From Mytilisepta virgata (lineage: Eukaryota > Mollusca > Bivalvia > Mytilida > Mytilidae): a stretch of DNA of 64,000 nt. A program made the translations under genes and the position numbers. This document shows, piece after piece, positions 59,101 through 64,000 of the stretch. Numbering within the stretch: position 1 is the stretch's first letter; every line of letters starts with the position of its first letter. The notes beneath the pieces are model-generated. The model saw only the letters and a program-made list of their open reading frames with translations, did not search any database and was not told the DNA's origin. The stretch covers positions 30,690,580 to 30,754,579 of the forward strand of contig CM051510.1 in the NCBI GenBank assembly GCA_028015205.1, given 5' to 3'.

Positions 59101-62100
59101 TTTCATAAAATATTTACTTTGGCCTGTTGACAAAAATATTACATATTCAAGAAATTTGAACCACATAATTTACGGGAATAACTTCATTGGATATATATCA
59201 GTTGAACAAACACTAATTTTGAAAATTGAGACGCTTGTTTTCTTTTTACTGATAGTATGTAATTAAAACGTTCAGCTGATTTTTAAAGAGTTAACTTCCT
59301 TAGGTGTTCTGTACCTCCTTATGCGTATGAAAAACCCTGTATGAACTCCGGTTGGACTAGAAACGTACTTGAGCCGTACTTTTTACAATGCAGTCATTGG
59401 ACTTTCAATCACTGTTGTATATGGAAAATCCGGCCGGACTTTTTGCCATTGAGCCAGAAAATAGGCTGAAATATTTAAATGAGCAGGACTTCGATTGACA
59501 GTCAACATCACTGTTGTCCTAATTTAAGGGGTTGTCAGATGTGGGCACAGGAATTCAGGCTTGAAACTATAAGCATATAAATTTCATCTCTTTTATGCAA
59601 AATTCTTTAATTCTTCTACGATTGATGACTACTAAAGGCTATATCATCCATTGTAAGAAGATTGGGGTAAAGTGCTGAAATTAAGTGGTGTTCCAAATAG
59701 CCCCCCTTTCCCAATTATATATATCTGCAACATTCATCTGCATCTTCATTTAATATCTGTCTATGAATGTACAAATAAAATGTGCTAAAATATGAAATAC
59801 AAAGACCTAGCTTGCACTTTGATTACACTCCAGAGGATGTGCTATGTTAAAAAAATAAAATGTTGATCAGATCTTTTGAAAGTCCAAAAGTCCACCTAAT
59901 TCATAACGTTTGAAAATTTTCTAAATCGAAAGTCCGTCTGATGTTCGGTCAGTCTGCAAAAATCAACTGGACTTCTGTTTATTTTGAAAAGTTCGGCCGG
60001 ACAAAATGATTATGTTCACTTGAAAGTCCGTGTTCTAGTACGTCTCAAGTCCAGCCGGACTCCGGTTAACTATTTCATACGGGTAAAGTTCAGTTTATTT
60101 GCTTGTTTATTGCGTATTCAGTTTTGTGAACTTGAAACTTTTAAAACAGATATATGAAATAATCTGTCTTACAAAATTTACAGATTGAAATGTCTCTTAT
60201 AGTTATTGAATATGTACAAATTTTTTCTTGTTTCTAAAAGTGATATGCTTAAAATGGGACAGTCCAAACCATGGCCAGAAGCAATGAAAGCCATCACAAA
60301 TCAAACCAAAATGGATGTGTCAGCCATCTTGGAATATTTTGCCCCTCTCATTGATTGGCTGAAGGAACAGAACAAAGGTCAGAGGTCAGGATGGACAGAC
60401 ACGTGTCCAGATCCTATATCTGGGAAGATAACAGATGAGGAAAAAGCCTGGAAATATGTTGAAAAGTACAATACTATGGCAGAAGATATTTTAGCCAAGC
60501 AGGGAGATGTTGACTGGGAATATGCTACCAACATAACAGATTATAATCAGGAAGCTTCAGTAGGTTACTCTATAGAGTCTCGTTTCATAAGACTTCTCAA
60601 GTTAAGATTTCTGCAAATTGTCAAGTTTATCCTTAAAAATGATATTTCTACACTCCATAGTTTTAGTTTCCATTGTAACATGCTAGCTACAACTGGCATG
60701 TTTATCGTCAAAAAATTTAATTGTCAAGGACAATAAGGGCTATTGCATTAAAATGGGTGTTGGAAGGTAGGAAGGAATGTTTTATTATTGGACATGGTCA
60801 CTGAGTCATTTTTAAAGAGTGTGTAATAGATGTATGTAAAGTTATCTGAAAAAAGATTGTTAGTTGTGGTGGTATTTTGAAAGTCCCTTCCTACCCTCCT
60901 ACATTCTTTTTCATGGAATAACCCTAAAGCTCTCAATAGAATGAGAAACTTGTGTATTTATGTATTTATAGGTAAATTACAGTGTAGTTGTTGCTAATTT
61001 TGACCAAGAAGCCTACAGGAATGCAAGCATGTTTGATTGGAAGAATTTTAAAAATGAAACCCTGAGACGATTATTTGTGAAGATAACAGATATTGGAACA
61101 AATGCCTTAGAAGACAAGGACAAACTGCATCAGGTATTTACAGATCCTACTCAATTACTGTCTGTAAACCTCCATCGGTGGAATGGATTTTTCAAAATTT
61201 TAGTACCGAAATAATTTTTAATCATCTTTCTACTGGCTAGACGGATGCAATTAGCTAAGTTGAAACTTAAACAAATGAACTTACCTGATTTTGTTCAGAC
61301 ATTTCTTCTAGAGAATCAAAAATATTTCCCCGATGGAATTTTTCAGTGTATAAGGGAGATAACTCTTTCAGTGAGATTTTATCAAATTCAGTAGTACATC
61401 CATGCGATGCACAAAAGGCATGAAAAATATTGAAAATAATGGTTGTGCAAATTTTCTGACAGGTTTTTGTCATTTCAAAATTTTTAAATTTATAACTTCT
61501 TGAACAAAACCGTTTTAGTCCCAAGTGGACAATGTGGAAAGGTTTTAATATGTTTAAGTTTCATACCACTGTTTTATTATTCTGTTTCAGCTGAATAATG
61601 TTATATCTAAAATGGAAGGCATCTATAGTAAAGCTAATGTATGTCTGTCGGATGGCAACTGTTACCAGATTGAACCAGGTATAGTTTTACTATACATAAA
61701 TATTTCTTGGTGGTAGCATTATGACAGGGTCCACACTGATCATGGAATAATGGAAATTTATTTGGACCAAAAAAGGTCCTGAAATGTCATTGCTGTAGAA
61801 AATGTTTGTTTAGTTGGGGTTTGATGCCATTTTCAGCACAGTTGGCTATTTCATTCCGGTCAGTTTTTATTGGGGGAGGAAGCTGGAGAGAACCACCATC
61901 CTTCGAAAGGAAAATTGGCAATCCTATTCAATTAAGATTGGTTTCGAACACACCCTGCCACAGGTGAGATTCGAACTCCCAACCTTGGTGATCATTAGTA
62001 GCCATGATGAGCTACCCAGACCACCCGACCACCGAGGCCCTCGCTTTAGAAGATGTCATGAAAAGGCATGAAAAAGTCATAAAAATGTTTGTTTGAAGAA

Positions 62101-64000
62101 AAAAAAACTGCCAAAATTTCTGTTATTAAGGTGACATAAACAATTACATCTGTTATTAAGTTGACATAAACAATTAATTTTTGCTATTACGTTGACATAA
62201 ACAATATCATATTGCATATCAATCCACATTGATACTGATTGAAAAATCCTTTTTACAAAGCACAAACAACTTAAATTTTGATGGCGCAAGGTCATTGAAA
62301 ATTCTAAATTATTCGAGGAAAATTCACGAAATTTCAAAACGAAAAGGTGTGATAACCCTGTTATGATCAAATAATCAAAAAATATTGCTACTTGTTGGAG
62401 TTGCATATACATCAAAACTAATTTTTTCATGAAAAGACTCTCCTGGTTGTCTCGATGTCACTTGCTGATTGAGGAAGGTCAAAGTCAAAGGTTCGATCAC
62501 CAGCCAGGATCAAACCAAAAGACTTTAAAATTAGTATTTGCTGCTTCTGTGCCAAGCATGGGTATTTAAGAGTAAGATCAAAGAGTCGTAAGCTCAGAAT
62601 CAGAATAGTGTGTCCAAGTGGGGTGACATGGCTTTCATGCCAATTTCCGCACATTGCTTATATTGAGGCATCTCTTTTATAATTGTTGAAGGAAGCGAGA
62701 GAACCCATAGAGAACATCCGACGTACAACAGGCAAACTCGCAATCCCAGTCAGTTAAAATCCGAGTCCGACACACCAGCCTTGCTTAAAGTTGCATTTGA
62801 CCCCCTGAACCCAGTGCTAACAAACTAGTGACATTAATTAGTTAGATGAATTACCGAGACCACTCAGCCACCAGTTCAAGTTGAAAATGTGAATCAGTTG
62901 ATAATTGAAAAGGGAAGTAAGAATTTCTCAAAAAGAACATACAGAATTTAATATTAGAGTGCTGAAATTTATAAATACATGTAGATTCATATCGACATAA
63001 AATATAAAGTATTTCTATCTCTGGAAGGTTTAACTAACATTTCCACATTACAGGATTGACAAGACTTTTAGCTTCTAGCAGCAACACCTCTCACCATTAC
63101 CATCTATTGGCTGAGGCCTGGCAGAAGTGGAGAGACCAGACTGGAAAGAAAATGAAAGCTGATTATGCTCAGATGGTTAAAATTAGCAATGAAGCTATCC
63201 GTGTTTTAGGTATTTAGTACTTCAGTGAAACCTGTTTACTTTGTGTTCCATATACTCTGGAATTTGATTTCTGGATATTACAATTCTATACATTTCCATG
63301 TCCCAAAATTCAACACGGTGGTTCAAATTTTGGACACAAAACTTGCACATATTTAGCAACGTCACATTTTTTGTCATGAAGTCATACATGTATTTGATGC
63401 AAAAATCAATGAATTTTACACAAAAAAGTAAAATTCAATCTTGTAAAATAAGATGCATTTCAGCAGTTCAAAAGACGGTACTTAATTATGTCTTATGGAA
63501 ACAAATGATAGAATAGTATTTTTTGAGATATTAAAAAAGAAAATTCTTGCAGACATTAATATCAAATATAGGGTTCAAGTAATATCAAATATAGAGTTTA
63601 TGTGGTTCATATATTGTTGATGATATCTGGATGTAATGATGGATATTATACTGTCAAACCTGTCTATAATGGTCACCTTTGGGAGTATACAAAAGTGACC
63701 ACTAAACACAGGTGACCTTTCTACACAGATTTGGTATTTTGATCAATAGATAATGTTGGCAGCCATTTATTTTAATTGTATTTTAAATGTATATGCATTG
63801 TATTTGAAATAAAAAGTTGAAGTCTCCTCATATCTGCATAAACAAAATATTTATGAAAACATCACTTTATTACAAAAATAAACAAATAGTGGAAAAGTGC
63901 TCAGTGATGTCAGTTTAAATAAATGATAAAAATAACTTTAAAATGTCACTCATTTTAGTTTGAACTGTTGCTCTCATACTCAAGGCAGTACACCTGTCCC
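25946..64000 (+). CDS. Angiotensin-converting-enzyme-like M2 peptidase, tandem domain, 3' end outside window
   Basis: I join exons 25946-26161, 30028-30186, 41251-41488, 42373-42564, 43925-44022, 44929-45098, one of 46893-47017 or 51034-51158, 52353-52451, 53495-53639, 54135-54233, 55493-55615, 60241-60559, 60972-61133, 61591-61678 and 63054-63209. All borders are GT-AG and all phases fit, giving 796 residues so far. A hydrophobic signal peptide (about 1-20) is followed by a full M2 domain: HASAWDF (345-351), zinc motif HEMGH (375-379), third ligand in FHEAVGD (Glu403), and AKYHIP...PYIRYFVSY with Lys503, His505, Tyr512 and Tyr515 in the places of human tACE K511, H513, Y520 and Y523. Exon 12 then leads into a second M2 domain, as in somatic ACE. 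The enzyme should be a secreted or membrane ectopeptidase removing C-terminal dipeptides. A C-terminal anchor, if any, lies outside the window. Confidence 0.93.
26107..26850 (+). repeat. Minisatellite multiplying the exon-1/intron-1 boundary
   Basis: About 14 units of roughly 46-52 bp with consensus GTAAGTATTCATGGAACAC + AAACATTACGGATTATA + CCCAGAACATTTCG. The first unit is the real end of exon 1 with its 5' splice site. Later units keep the TTTCG|GTAAGT junction or close variants and decay to the right. Several still read SWNTN.TDYN in one frame. Confidence 0.9.
26854..27006. mobile_element. Small TIR element (153 bp)
   Basis: AAGAAAAGTGGAGGTCT at the left is inverted as AGACCTCCGCTTTTCTT at the right, with one mismatch. 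It sits at the end of the minisatellite. About 56 bp across its right end (to AATAGAAATAA) are tandemly repeated at 27046-27094. Confidence 0.7.
27100..30027. other. ACE intron 1, remainder
   Basis: AT-rich intron. I see no further exon, and short frames such as the one at 27736-27978 resemble nothing known to me. Confidence 0.45.
30028..30186 (+). CDS. ACE exon 2
   Basis: 53 codons, phase 0 to 0 (TTTCAG acceptor, AGG|GTAAAT donor). It reads [23 protein letters not shown] and LKRQF, closely following the second block of M2 domains. Confidence 0.9.
31430..31784. mobile_element. MITE, GAAGTAGGGC-ended, copy 2
   Basis: The left end GGATAGGGCCACTTTCCCC and right end GGGGAAAATGGCCCTACTTC are inverted. 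The interior is alignable with 4471-4969 in the same orientation. Confidence 0.7.
33770..33920. repeat. Foldback element (long hairpin)
   Basis: Arms of about 50 bp (AACCAGAGTGAGTTAT, CCTAACCAATGTAGGTAAGG and their inverse) flank a loop of about 45 bp. The arms are nearly perfect, so it is young or maintained. It lies inside ACE intron 2 and would fold in the pre-mRNA. Confidence 0.85.
35340..35735 (+). repeat. Dispersed repeat with GTCCGTCCGTTCGTCC and AGGTCAAGGTCA blocks
   Basis: It starts near GGGCACCACCACTCGGAGACG and has a CGTCC-rich tract. Then follow two diverged blocks of about 165 bp, each with ACTTGGCATG.ATATTCA and GGTCAAGGTCA. The architecture matches the families at 36071 and 47573. 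Confidence 0.55.
36071..37490 (+). mobile_element. AGCTCACC-family element, copy 1
   Basis: It begins TTAGCTCACCTGAGC followed by CGTCCGTCGTCCGTCCGTCG and ends CCAGGTGAGCGATACAGGCTC. The ends TAGCTCACCTG and CAGGTGAGC are inverted. The interior has two or three blocks of about 460 bp (ACCGTTACAGATATC, GATCTACCTA, ACCCATTTAGGAGTT). It was inserted into a tandem array, because GTTAGTCACC on its left and CTTGATCCTAT on its right are contiguous elsewhere in that array. Confidence 0.7.
37925..40889. mobile_element. hAT-like non-autonomous element, 2.97 kb
   Basis: TIRs CAGAGTTGTCGAAA and TTTCGATAACTCTG match at 13 of 14 bases, and CATGT is duplicated outside both ends (37920-37924, 40890-40894). 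It contains GTCGGACC/GTCCGAC-rich subterminal sequence, a GGCGGGCGG tract at 38780-38812 and a whole AGCTCACC element. No transposase frame is evident. Confidence 0.6.
38963..40053 (+). mobile_element. AGCTCACC-family element, copy 2
   Basis: It starts TTTAGCTCACCTGGACC and ends ACCAGGTGAGCGATTCAGGCTC. It has a CGTCGTCGTCGTC tract near the left end and two internal blocks of about 480 bp. It is flanked by a direct repeat of about 140 bp (CAACTCCTCCTACAGTTTT...) at 38826-38962 and 40095-40230. Confidence 0.7.
41251..41488 (+). CDS. ACE exon 3
   Basis: Phase 0 to 1 (TTTTAG acceptor, A|GTAAGG donor). It encodes 79 residues with the M2 hallmark [21 protein letters not shown] and GKKMKDLY. In domain 2 the same region is divided between two exons. 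Confidence 0.9.
41675..41758. repeat. 25-bp tandem repeat, three units
   Basis: GAAAGTTTCTGGACAGATTT + TTAAT repeated three times with slight changes, in ACE intron 3. Confidence 0.85.
41901..42309. mobile_element. hAT-type MITE with 8-bp target duplication
   Basis: CATTATAC flanks both sides (41901-41908, 42302-42309). The 393-bp body begins TAATGTTGGGAATCGG and ends CGGAACATCCCTA, and is full of ATCGATTAT/ATAATCGAT inverted motifs. The 8-bp duplication is typical of hAT. Confidence 0.7.
42373..42564 (+). CDS. ACE exon 4
   Basis: Phase 1 to 1 (TTTAACAG acceptor, G|GTATGT donor). It encodes [29 protein letters not shown] and IPAHLLG, all M2-conserved. Confidence 0.92.
42951..43560 (+). repeat. 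AGCTCACC-family fragment
   Basis: It starts GGTGAGCCTTTGCCATCACTTAG and CGTCCGTCGTCC, with later ACCGTAAAGCCAAATGAACTG. No proper right end is visible. An unrelated stretch (43135-43330) seems inserted. Confidence 0.5.
43594..43879 (+). mobile_element. tRNA-headed SINE, copy 2, full length
   Basis: The target duplication CATTAGGTAAAA is at 43594-43605 and 43868-43879. The head GGTGGCCGAGTGGTCTAGG is an A box of the Ser/Leu tRNA type. The B box GAGTTCGAATC and conserved body follow, with an ACAAATAAAC tail. Confidence 0.9.
43925..44022 (+). CDS. ACE exon 5
   Basis: Phase 1 to 0 (TTTTAG acceptor, CAG|GTAATG donor). It encodes [10 protein letters not shown]; its Gln274 occupies the place of human tACE Gln281, which binds the substrate carboxylate. 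Confidence 0.92.
44929..45098 (+). CDS. ACE exon 6
   Basis: Phase 0 to 2 (TTTCTAG acceptor, AG|GTATTT donor). It encodes the [10 protein letters not shown] block that forms the substrate-binding strand, and ends in KDF plus a split Arg codon that is completed by either version of exon 7. Confidence 0.94.
45113..45659. mobile_element. pogo/Tigger-type MITE with TA target sites
   Basis: The left end CAGTGGAACCCCGAAAACCGG is inverted at the right (CCGGT...TTTACAGAGGTTCCACTG) with TA on both sides. These TIRs resemble Tigger/pogo elements. The interior repeats ACCGGCC/GAAAACCG motifs. It starts 15 bp after the exon 6 donor. Confidence 0.75.
45885..46310 (+). repeat. ATACCCCCAC-family dispersed repeat
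   Basis: It begins TTATACCCCCACTGTACAGAGTGGGTGGTATAC followed by GTCTGTCTGTGCGTCCGTC. I recall this family as common in bivalve genomes. The right end is uncertain. Confidence 0.5.
46893..47017 (+). CDS. ACE exon 7a: alternative zinc-motif exon (upstream copy)
   Basis: A 125-bp exon, phase 2 to 1, with a CTGTATTTCAG acceptor and a G|GTATGA donor, without stops. It encodes IKMCTD.TMKEL, the zinc motif HHEMGH, and IVYDIQY...RDGSNPG. It occupies exactly the same slot as exon 7b and shares 25 of 42 full-codon residues with it. It differs at pocket positions: Lys368, Asp383 and Asp395, against Glu, Tyr and Gly in 7b (human tACE E376, F391, E403 by position). The zinc ligands and catalytic Glu are intact. 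It could be an alternative exon or, less likely, a recently inactivated duplicate. Confidence 0.85.
47466..49625. repeat. 46-bp minisatellite with a hairpin in each unit, interrupted by a TIR element
   Basis: About 27 units of GATACTTAGTAAAACTAAGG + CAGTTGCACATAGGACAG + CTGCTTGT. Each holds CTTAGT-AAA-ACTAAG, a perfect inverted repeat. Two units lie left of the inserted element (47573-48450) and about 25 right of it. The last five or six are 49-bp variants with ACTATATAAGG, homogenised among themselves. It lies wholly between exons 7a and 7b. Confidence 0.92.
47573..48450. mobile_element. AGGGCCCCGCC-ended TIR element with internal tandem blocks
   Basis: AGGGCCCCGCC at the left and GGCGGGGCCCT at the right are exact inverses. 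A GTCCGTCCGTCTGTCTGTC tract lies near the left end. Four to five blocks of about 165 bp follow (ATACGATAACTTAAGATTGCC, GGAAGGTCCCTTT). It was inserted into the minisatellite. Confidence 0.75.
49626..50315. other. Intron between exons 7a and 7b, plain part
   Basis: An imperfect inversion is visible at 49800-49915 (CAGTACATTATTTGAAGAGC / GCTCTTCAAATAATTTATG). Otherwise no structure that I can name. Confidence 0.5.
50316..50714 (+). mobile_element. TTAA-ended MITE, copy C
   Basis: 399 bp, TTAAGGATGCTTGCTGGT to CCAGCGATCATTCTTAA. It lies about 320 bp upstream of exon 7b. Confidence 0.9.
51034..51158 (+). CDS. ACE exon 7b: alternative zinc-motif exon (downstream copy)
   Basis: A 125-bp exon, phase 2 to 1, with a TTTTTCAG acceptor and a G|GTATGT donor. 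It encodes IKMCTS.NMEDL, HHEMGH and [11 protein letters not shown]...GANPG, the version closer to standard ACE ([18 protein letters not shown]). I take it as the ancestral, constitutive-type copy. Confidence 0.94.
51513..51801 (+). mobile_element. tRNA-headed SINE, copy 3, full length
   Basis: The target duplication CAGTTTGTGTTG is at 51513-51524 and 51790-51801. It has a G-rich 5' start, TTGGCCGAGTGGTCTAGG, the conserved body and an ACAAACAAAC tail. It lies in the intron after exon 7b. The minus-strand reading frame across it is spurious. Confidence 0.9.
51802..52352. other. ACE intron 7b-8, right part
   Basis: AT-rich intron sequence. Nothing else seen. Confidence 0.5.
52353..52451 (+). 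CDS. ACE exon 8
   Basis: Phase 1 to 1. It encodes [20 protein letters not shown]. Glu403 is the third zinc ligand. It is shared by both exon 7 versions. Confidence 0.94.
53277..53466. mobile_element. MITE with GGTTATTCCATT...GAGGGTAGGAAGG ends, copy 1
   Basis: The left end CTATTCCATTAAAATGG + AGGGTAGGAAGG is inverted at the right (CCTTCCTGCCCTCC, ATTCTAATGGAATAACCC). About 190 bp. A related copy lies at 60735-60926. Confidence 0.75.
53495..53639 (+). CDS. ACE exon 9
   Basis: Phase 1 to 2 (TTTTAG acceptor, AG|GTAAGT donor). It encodes [24 protein letters not shown] and KWWDLR, a highly conserved M2 block. Confidence 0.94.
53850..53965. repeat. Dispersed repeat, inverse of 7440-7625
   Basis: It contains TTATTACATTG, AGTATTTCACTCTAGGAAGTGAC and CACAATTGTCGCGG, which match the inverse of the repeat in the SKICH gene intron with divergence. 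Confidence 0.5.
54135..54233 (+). CDS. ACE exon 10
   Basis: Phase 2 to 2 (GTTAG acceptor, AG|GTTTGT donor). It encodes [10 protein letters not shown] and [16 protein letters not shown]. Lys503, His505 and Tyr512 are the conserved substrate-binding residues. The position of human tACE Val518 is Thr here. Confidence 0.94.
54626..55023 (+). mobile_element. TTAA-ended MITE, copy D
   Basis: 398 bp, TTAAGGATGCTCGCTGGTC to CCAGCGATCATCCTTAA, in ACE intron 10. Confidence 0.9.
55232..55342. mobile_element. Short TIR element, GGGCCCAGTTGTTCAAC ends
   Basis: GGGCCCAGTTGTTCAAC and GTTGAACAACTGGGTCC are inverted with one mismatch over 17 bp. The inside has GGTTAAA/TTTAACC palindromes. 111 bp. Confidence 0.75.
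55493..55615 (+). CDS. ACE exon 11
   Basis: Phase 2 to 2 (TTTCAG acceptor, GG|GTAAGA donor). It encodes [25 protein letters not shown] and AAGKLLG. The Arg514/Tyr515 pair, the equivalent of human tACE R522/Y523, spans the junction. Confidence 0.94.
56842..56976. repeat. 28-bp tandem repeat CACTAGTGTAATCATTCC
   Basis: About five units of CACTAGTGTAATCATTCCTG + GTTACAAAT with small changes. Further decayed ACACTAG units follow to about 57215. Confidence 0.85.
59324..60081. mobile_element. Possible TIR element rich in CCGGCCGGACT
   Basis: CGTATGAAA...ACTCCGGTTGGACT near the left matches, inverted, AGTCCAGCCGGACTCCGGTT...TTTCATACG at the right, with gaps. Subterminal GGCCGGACTT motifs repeat. 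Ends are uncertain. Confidence 0.4.
60241..60559 (+). CDS. ACE exon 12: end of domain 1 and start of domain 2
   Basis: A 319-bp exon, phase 2 to 0 (TCTAAAAG acceptor, TCA|GTAGGT donor). It has [28 protein letters not shown], a short linker ([15 protein letters not shown]), then AWKYVEKYN and [15 protein letters not shown], the first block of a new M2 domain. The fused arrangement in one exon shows tandem-domain architecture. Confidence 0.93.
60735..60926. mobile_element. MITE with GGTTATTCCATT...GAGGGTAGGAAGG ends, copy 2
   Basis: GGGCTATTGCATTAAAATGG and GGAAGGTAGGAAGG at the left are inverted at the right (CCTTCCTACCCTCC, CATGGAATAACCCT). Same family as 53277-53466. Confidence 0.75.
60972..61133 (+). 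CDS. ACE exon 13 (domain 2)
   Basis: 54 codons, phase 0 to 0 (TTTATAG acceptor, CAG|GTATTT donor). It encodes [19 protein letters not shown] and [12 protein letters not shown], aligned with exon 2 of domain 1. Confidence 0.9.
61591..61678 (+). CDS. ACE exon 14 (domain 2)
   Basis: Phase 0 to 1 (TTTCAG acceptor, G|GTATAG donor). It encodes [15 protein letters not shown] and CYQIEP, with the conserved disulphide-forming Cys pair. Confidence 0.9.
61805..62040 (-). mobile_element. tRNA-headed SINE, copy 4
   Basis: Read on the minus strand: CTCGGTGGTCGGGTGGTCTGG head, GAGTTCGAATCTCACC B box, AGGATTGCCAATTTTCC body and an AAACAAAC tail. A possible target duplication TAGAA(A/G)ATG lies on both sides. 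The plus-strand open frame across it is spurious. Confidence 0.8.
62675..62875 (-). mobile_element. tRNA-headed SINE, diverged subfamily, copy 5
   Basis: The minus-strand head GGTGGCTGAGTGGTCTCGG with GTGTCGGACTCGGATTTTAAC and a later ATGTTCTCTATGGGTTCTCTC follows the plan of the other SINEs but differs in the body. No target duplication found. Confidence 0.55.
63054..63209 (+). CDS. ACE exon 15 (domain 2)
   Basis: Phase 1 to 1 (ACATTACAG acceptor, G|GTATTT donor). It encodes [20 protein letters not shown] and ISNEAIRVL, matching the second half of exon 3. The reading frame continues beyond the window. Confidence 0.9.
63210..64000. other. ACE intron 15, start
   Basis: No exon is seen before the window ends. 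ACTGTCAAACCTGTCTATAATGG at about 63650 and ACAGGTGACC at about 63710 look like one end of another TIR element, but its partner is not in the window. Confidence 0.4.

Larger units (their letters stand above)
55616..60240. other. ACE intron 11 (4.6 kb)
   Basis: AT-rich intron between the C-terminal parts of domain 1. It contains the CACTAGTGTAATCATTCC tandem and a possible TIR element at 59324-60081. No exon is seen, although short frames occur on both strands. Confidence 0.55.

Overview
The window looks like nuclear DNA of a bivalve mollusc, quite possibly a mussel. It is AT-rich, with small spliced exons separated by kilobase introns. It holds a tRNA-headed SINE with a molluscan-type body, many small TIR elements, and BEL/Pao and LINE relics. 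The assignment to mollusc rests on remembered repeat families (the AGCTCACC...CGTCCGTCG family, the ATACCCCCAC family, the GTGTCAAAGAGACAAC repeat) and was not checked against a database.

Two host genes are supported. (1) On the minus strand, positions 9035 to 431, seven phase-compatible exons encode a SKICH-domain protein of the CALCOCO/TAX1BP1 (autophagy receptor/coactivator) type. Its 3' end lies beyond the left edge. (2) On the plus strand, from 25946 past the right edge, at least 15 exons encode an angiotensin-converting-enzyme-like zinc dipeptidyl carboxypeptidase (M2 family). There is a signal peptide, a complete first M2 domain and the beginning of a second, so this is a somatic-ACE-like tandem-domain enzyme.

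The most striking feature is in the ACE gene. The exon carrying the HEMGH zinc motif is present twice (46893-47017 and 51034-51158). The copies have equal length (125 bp), equal phase and intact splice sites, with about 60% amino-acid identity. Including both gives an immediate in-frame TAA and skipping both gives TGA, so only one can be used at a time. The copies differ mainly at positions that line the substrate pocket in mammalian ACE. This looks like a mutually exclusive exon pair that retunes a peptidase active site. The 4 kb intron between them contains a minisatellite of about 27 units, each carrying the perfect hairpin CTTAGT-AAA-ACTAAG. A second minisatellite at the end of exon 1 (26107-26850) multiplies the exon-1/intron-1 boundary, including its 5' splice site.

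The rest is mobile-element territory. At 11525-15954 there is a BEL/Pao element with identical 174-bp LTRs and a 5-bp target duplication, but no integrase; it is nested inside an older TIR element (11200-16711). At 17227-18836 there is a decayed LINE interrupted by a SINE. Five SINEs, a four-copy TTAA-ended MITE family, a hAT-type MITE with an 8-bp duplication and a pogo/Tigger-type MITE with TA ends are also present. At 35.3-41 kb there is a multi-level nest of TIR elements and internally tandem repeats. No CRISPR array, rRNA or bona fide tRNA gene was seen.
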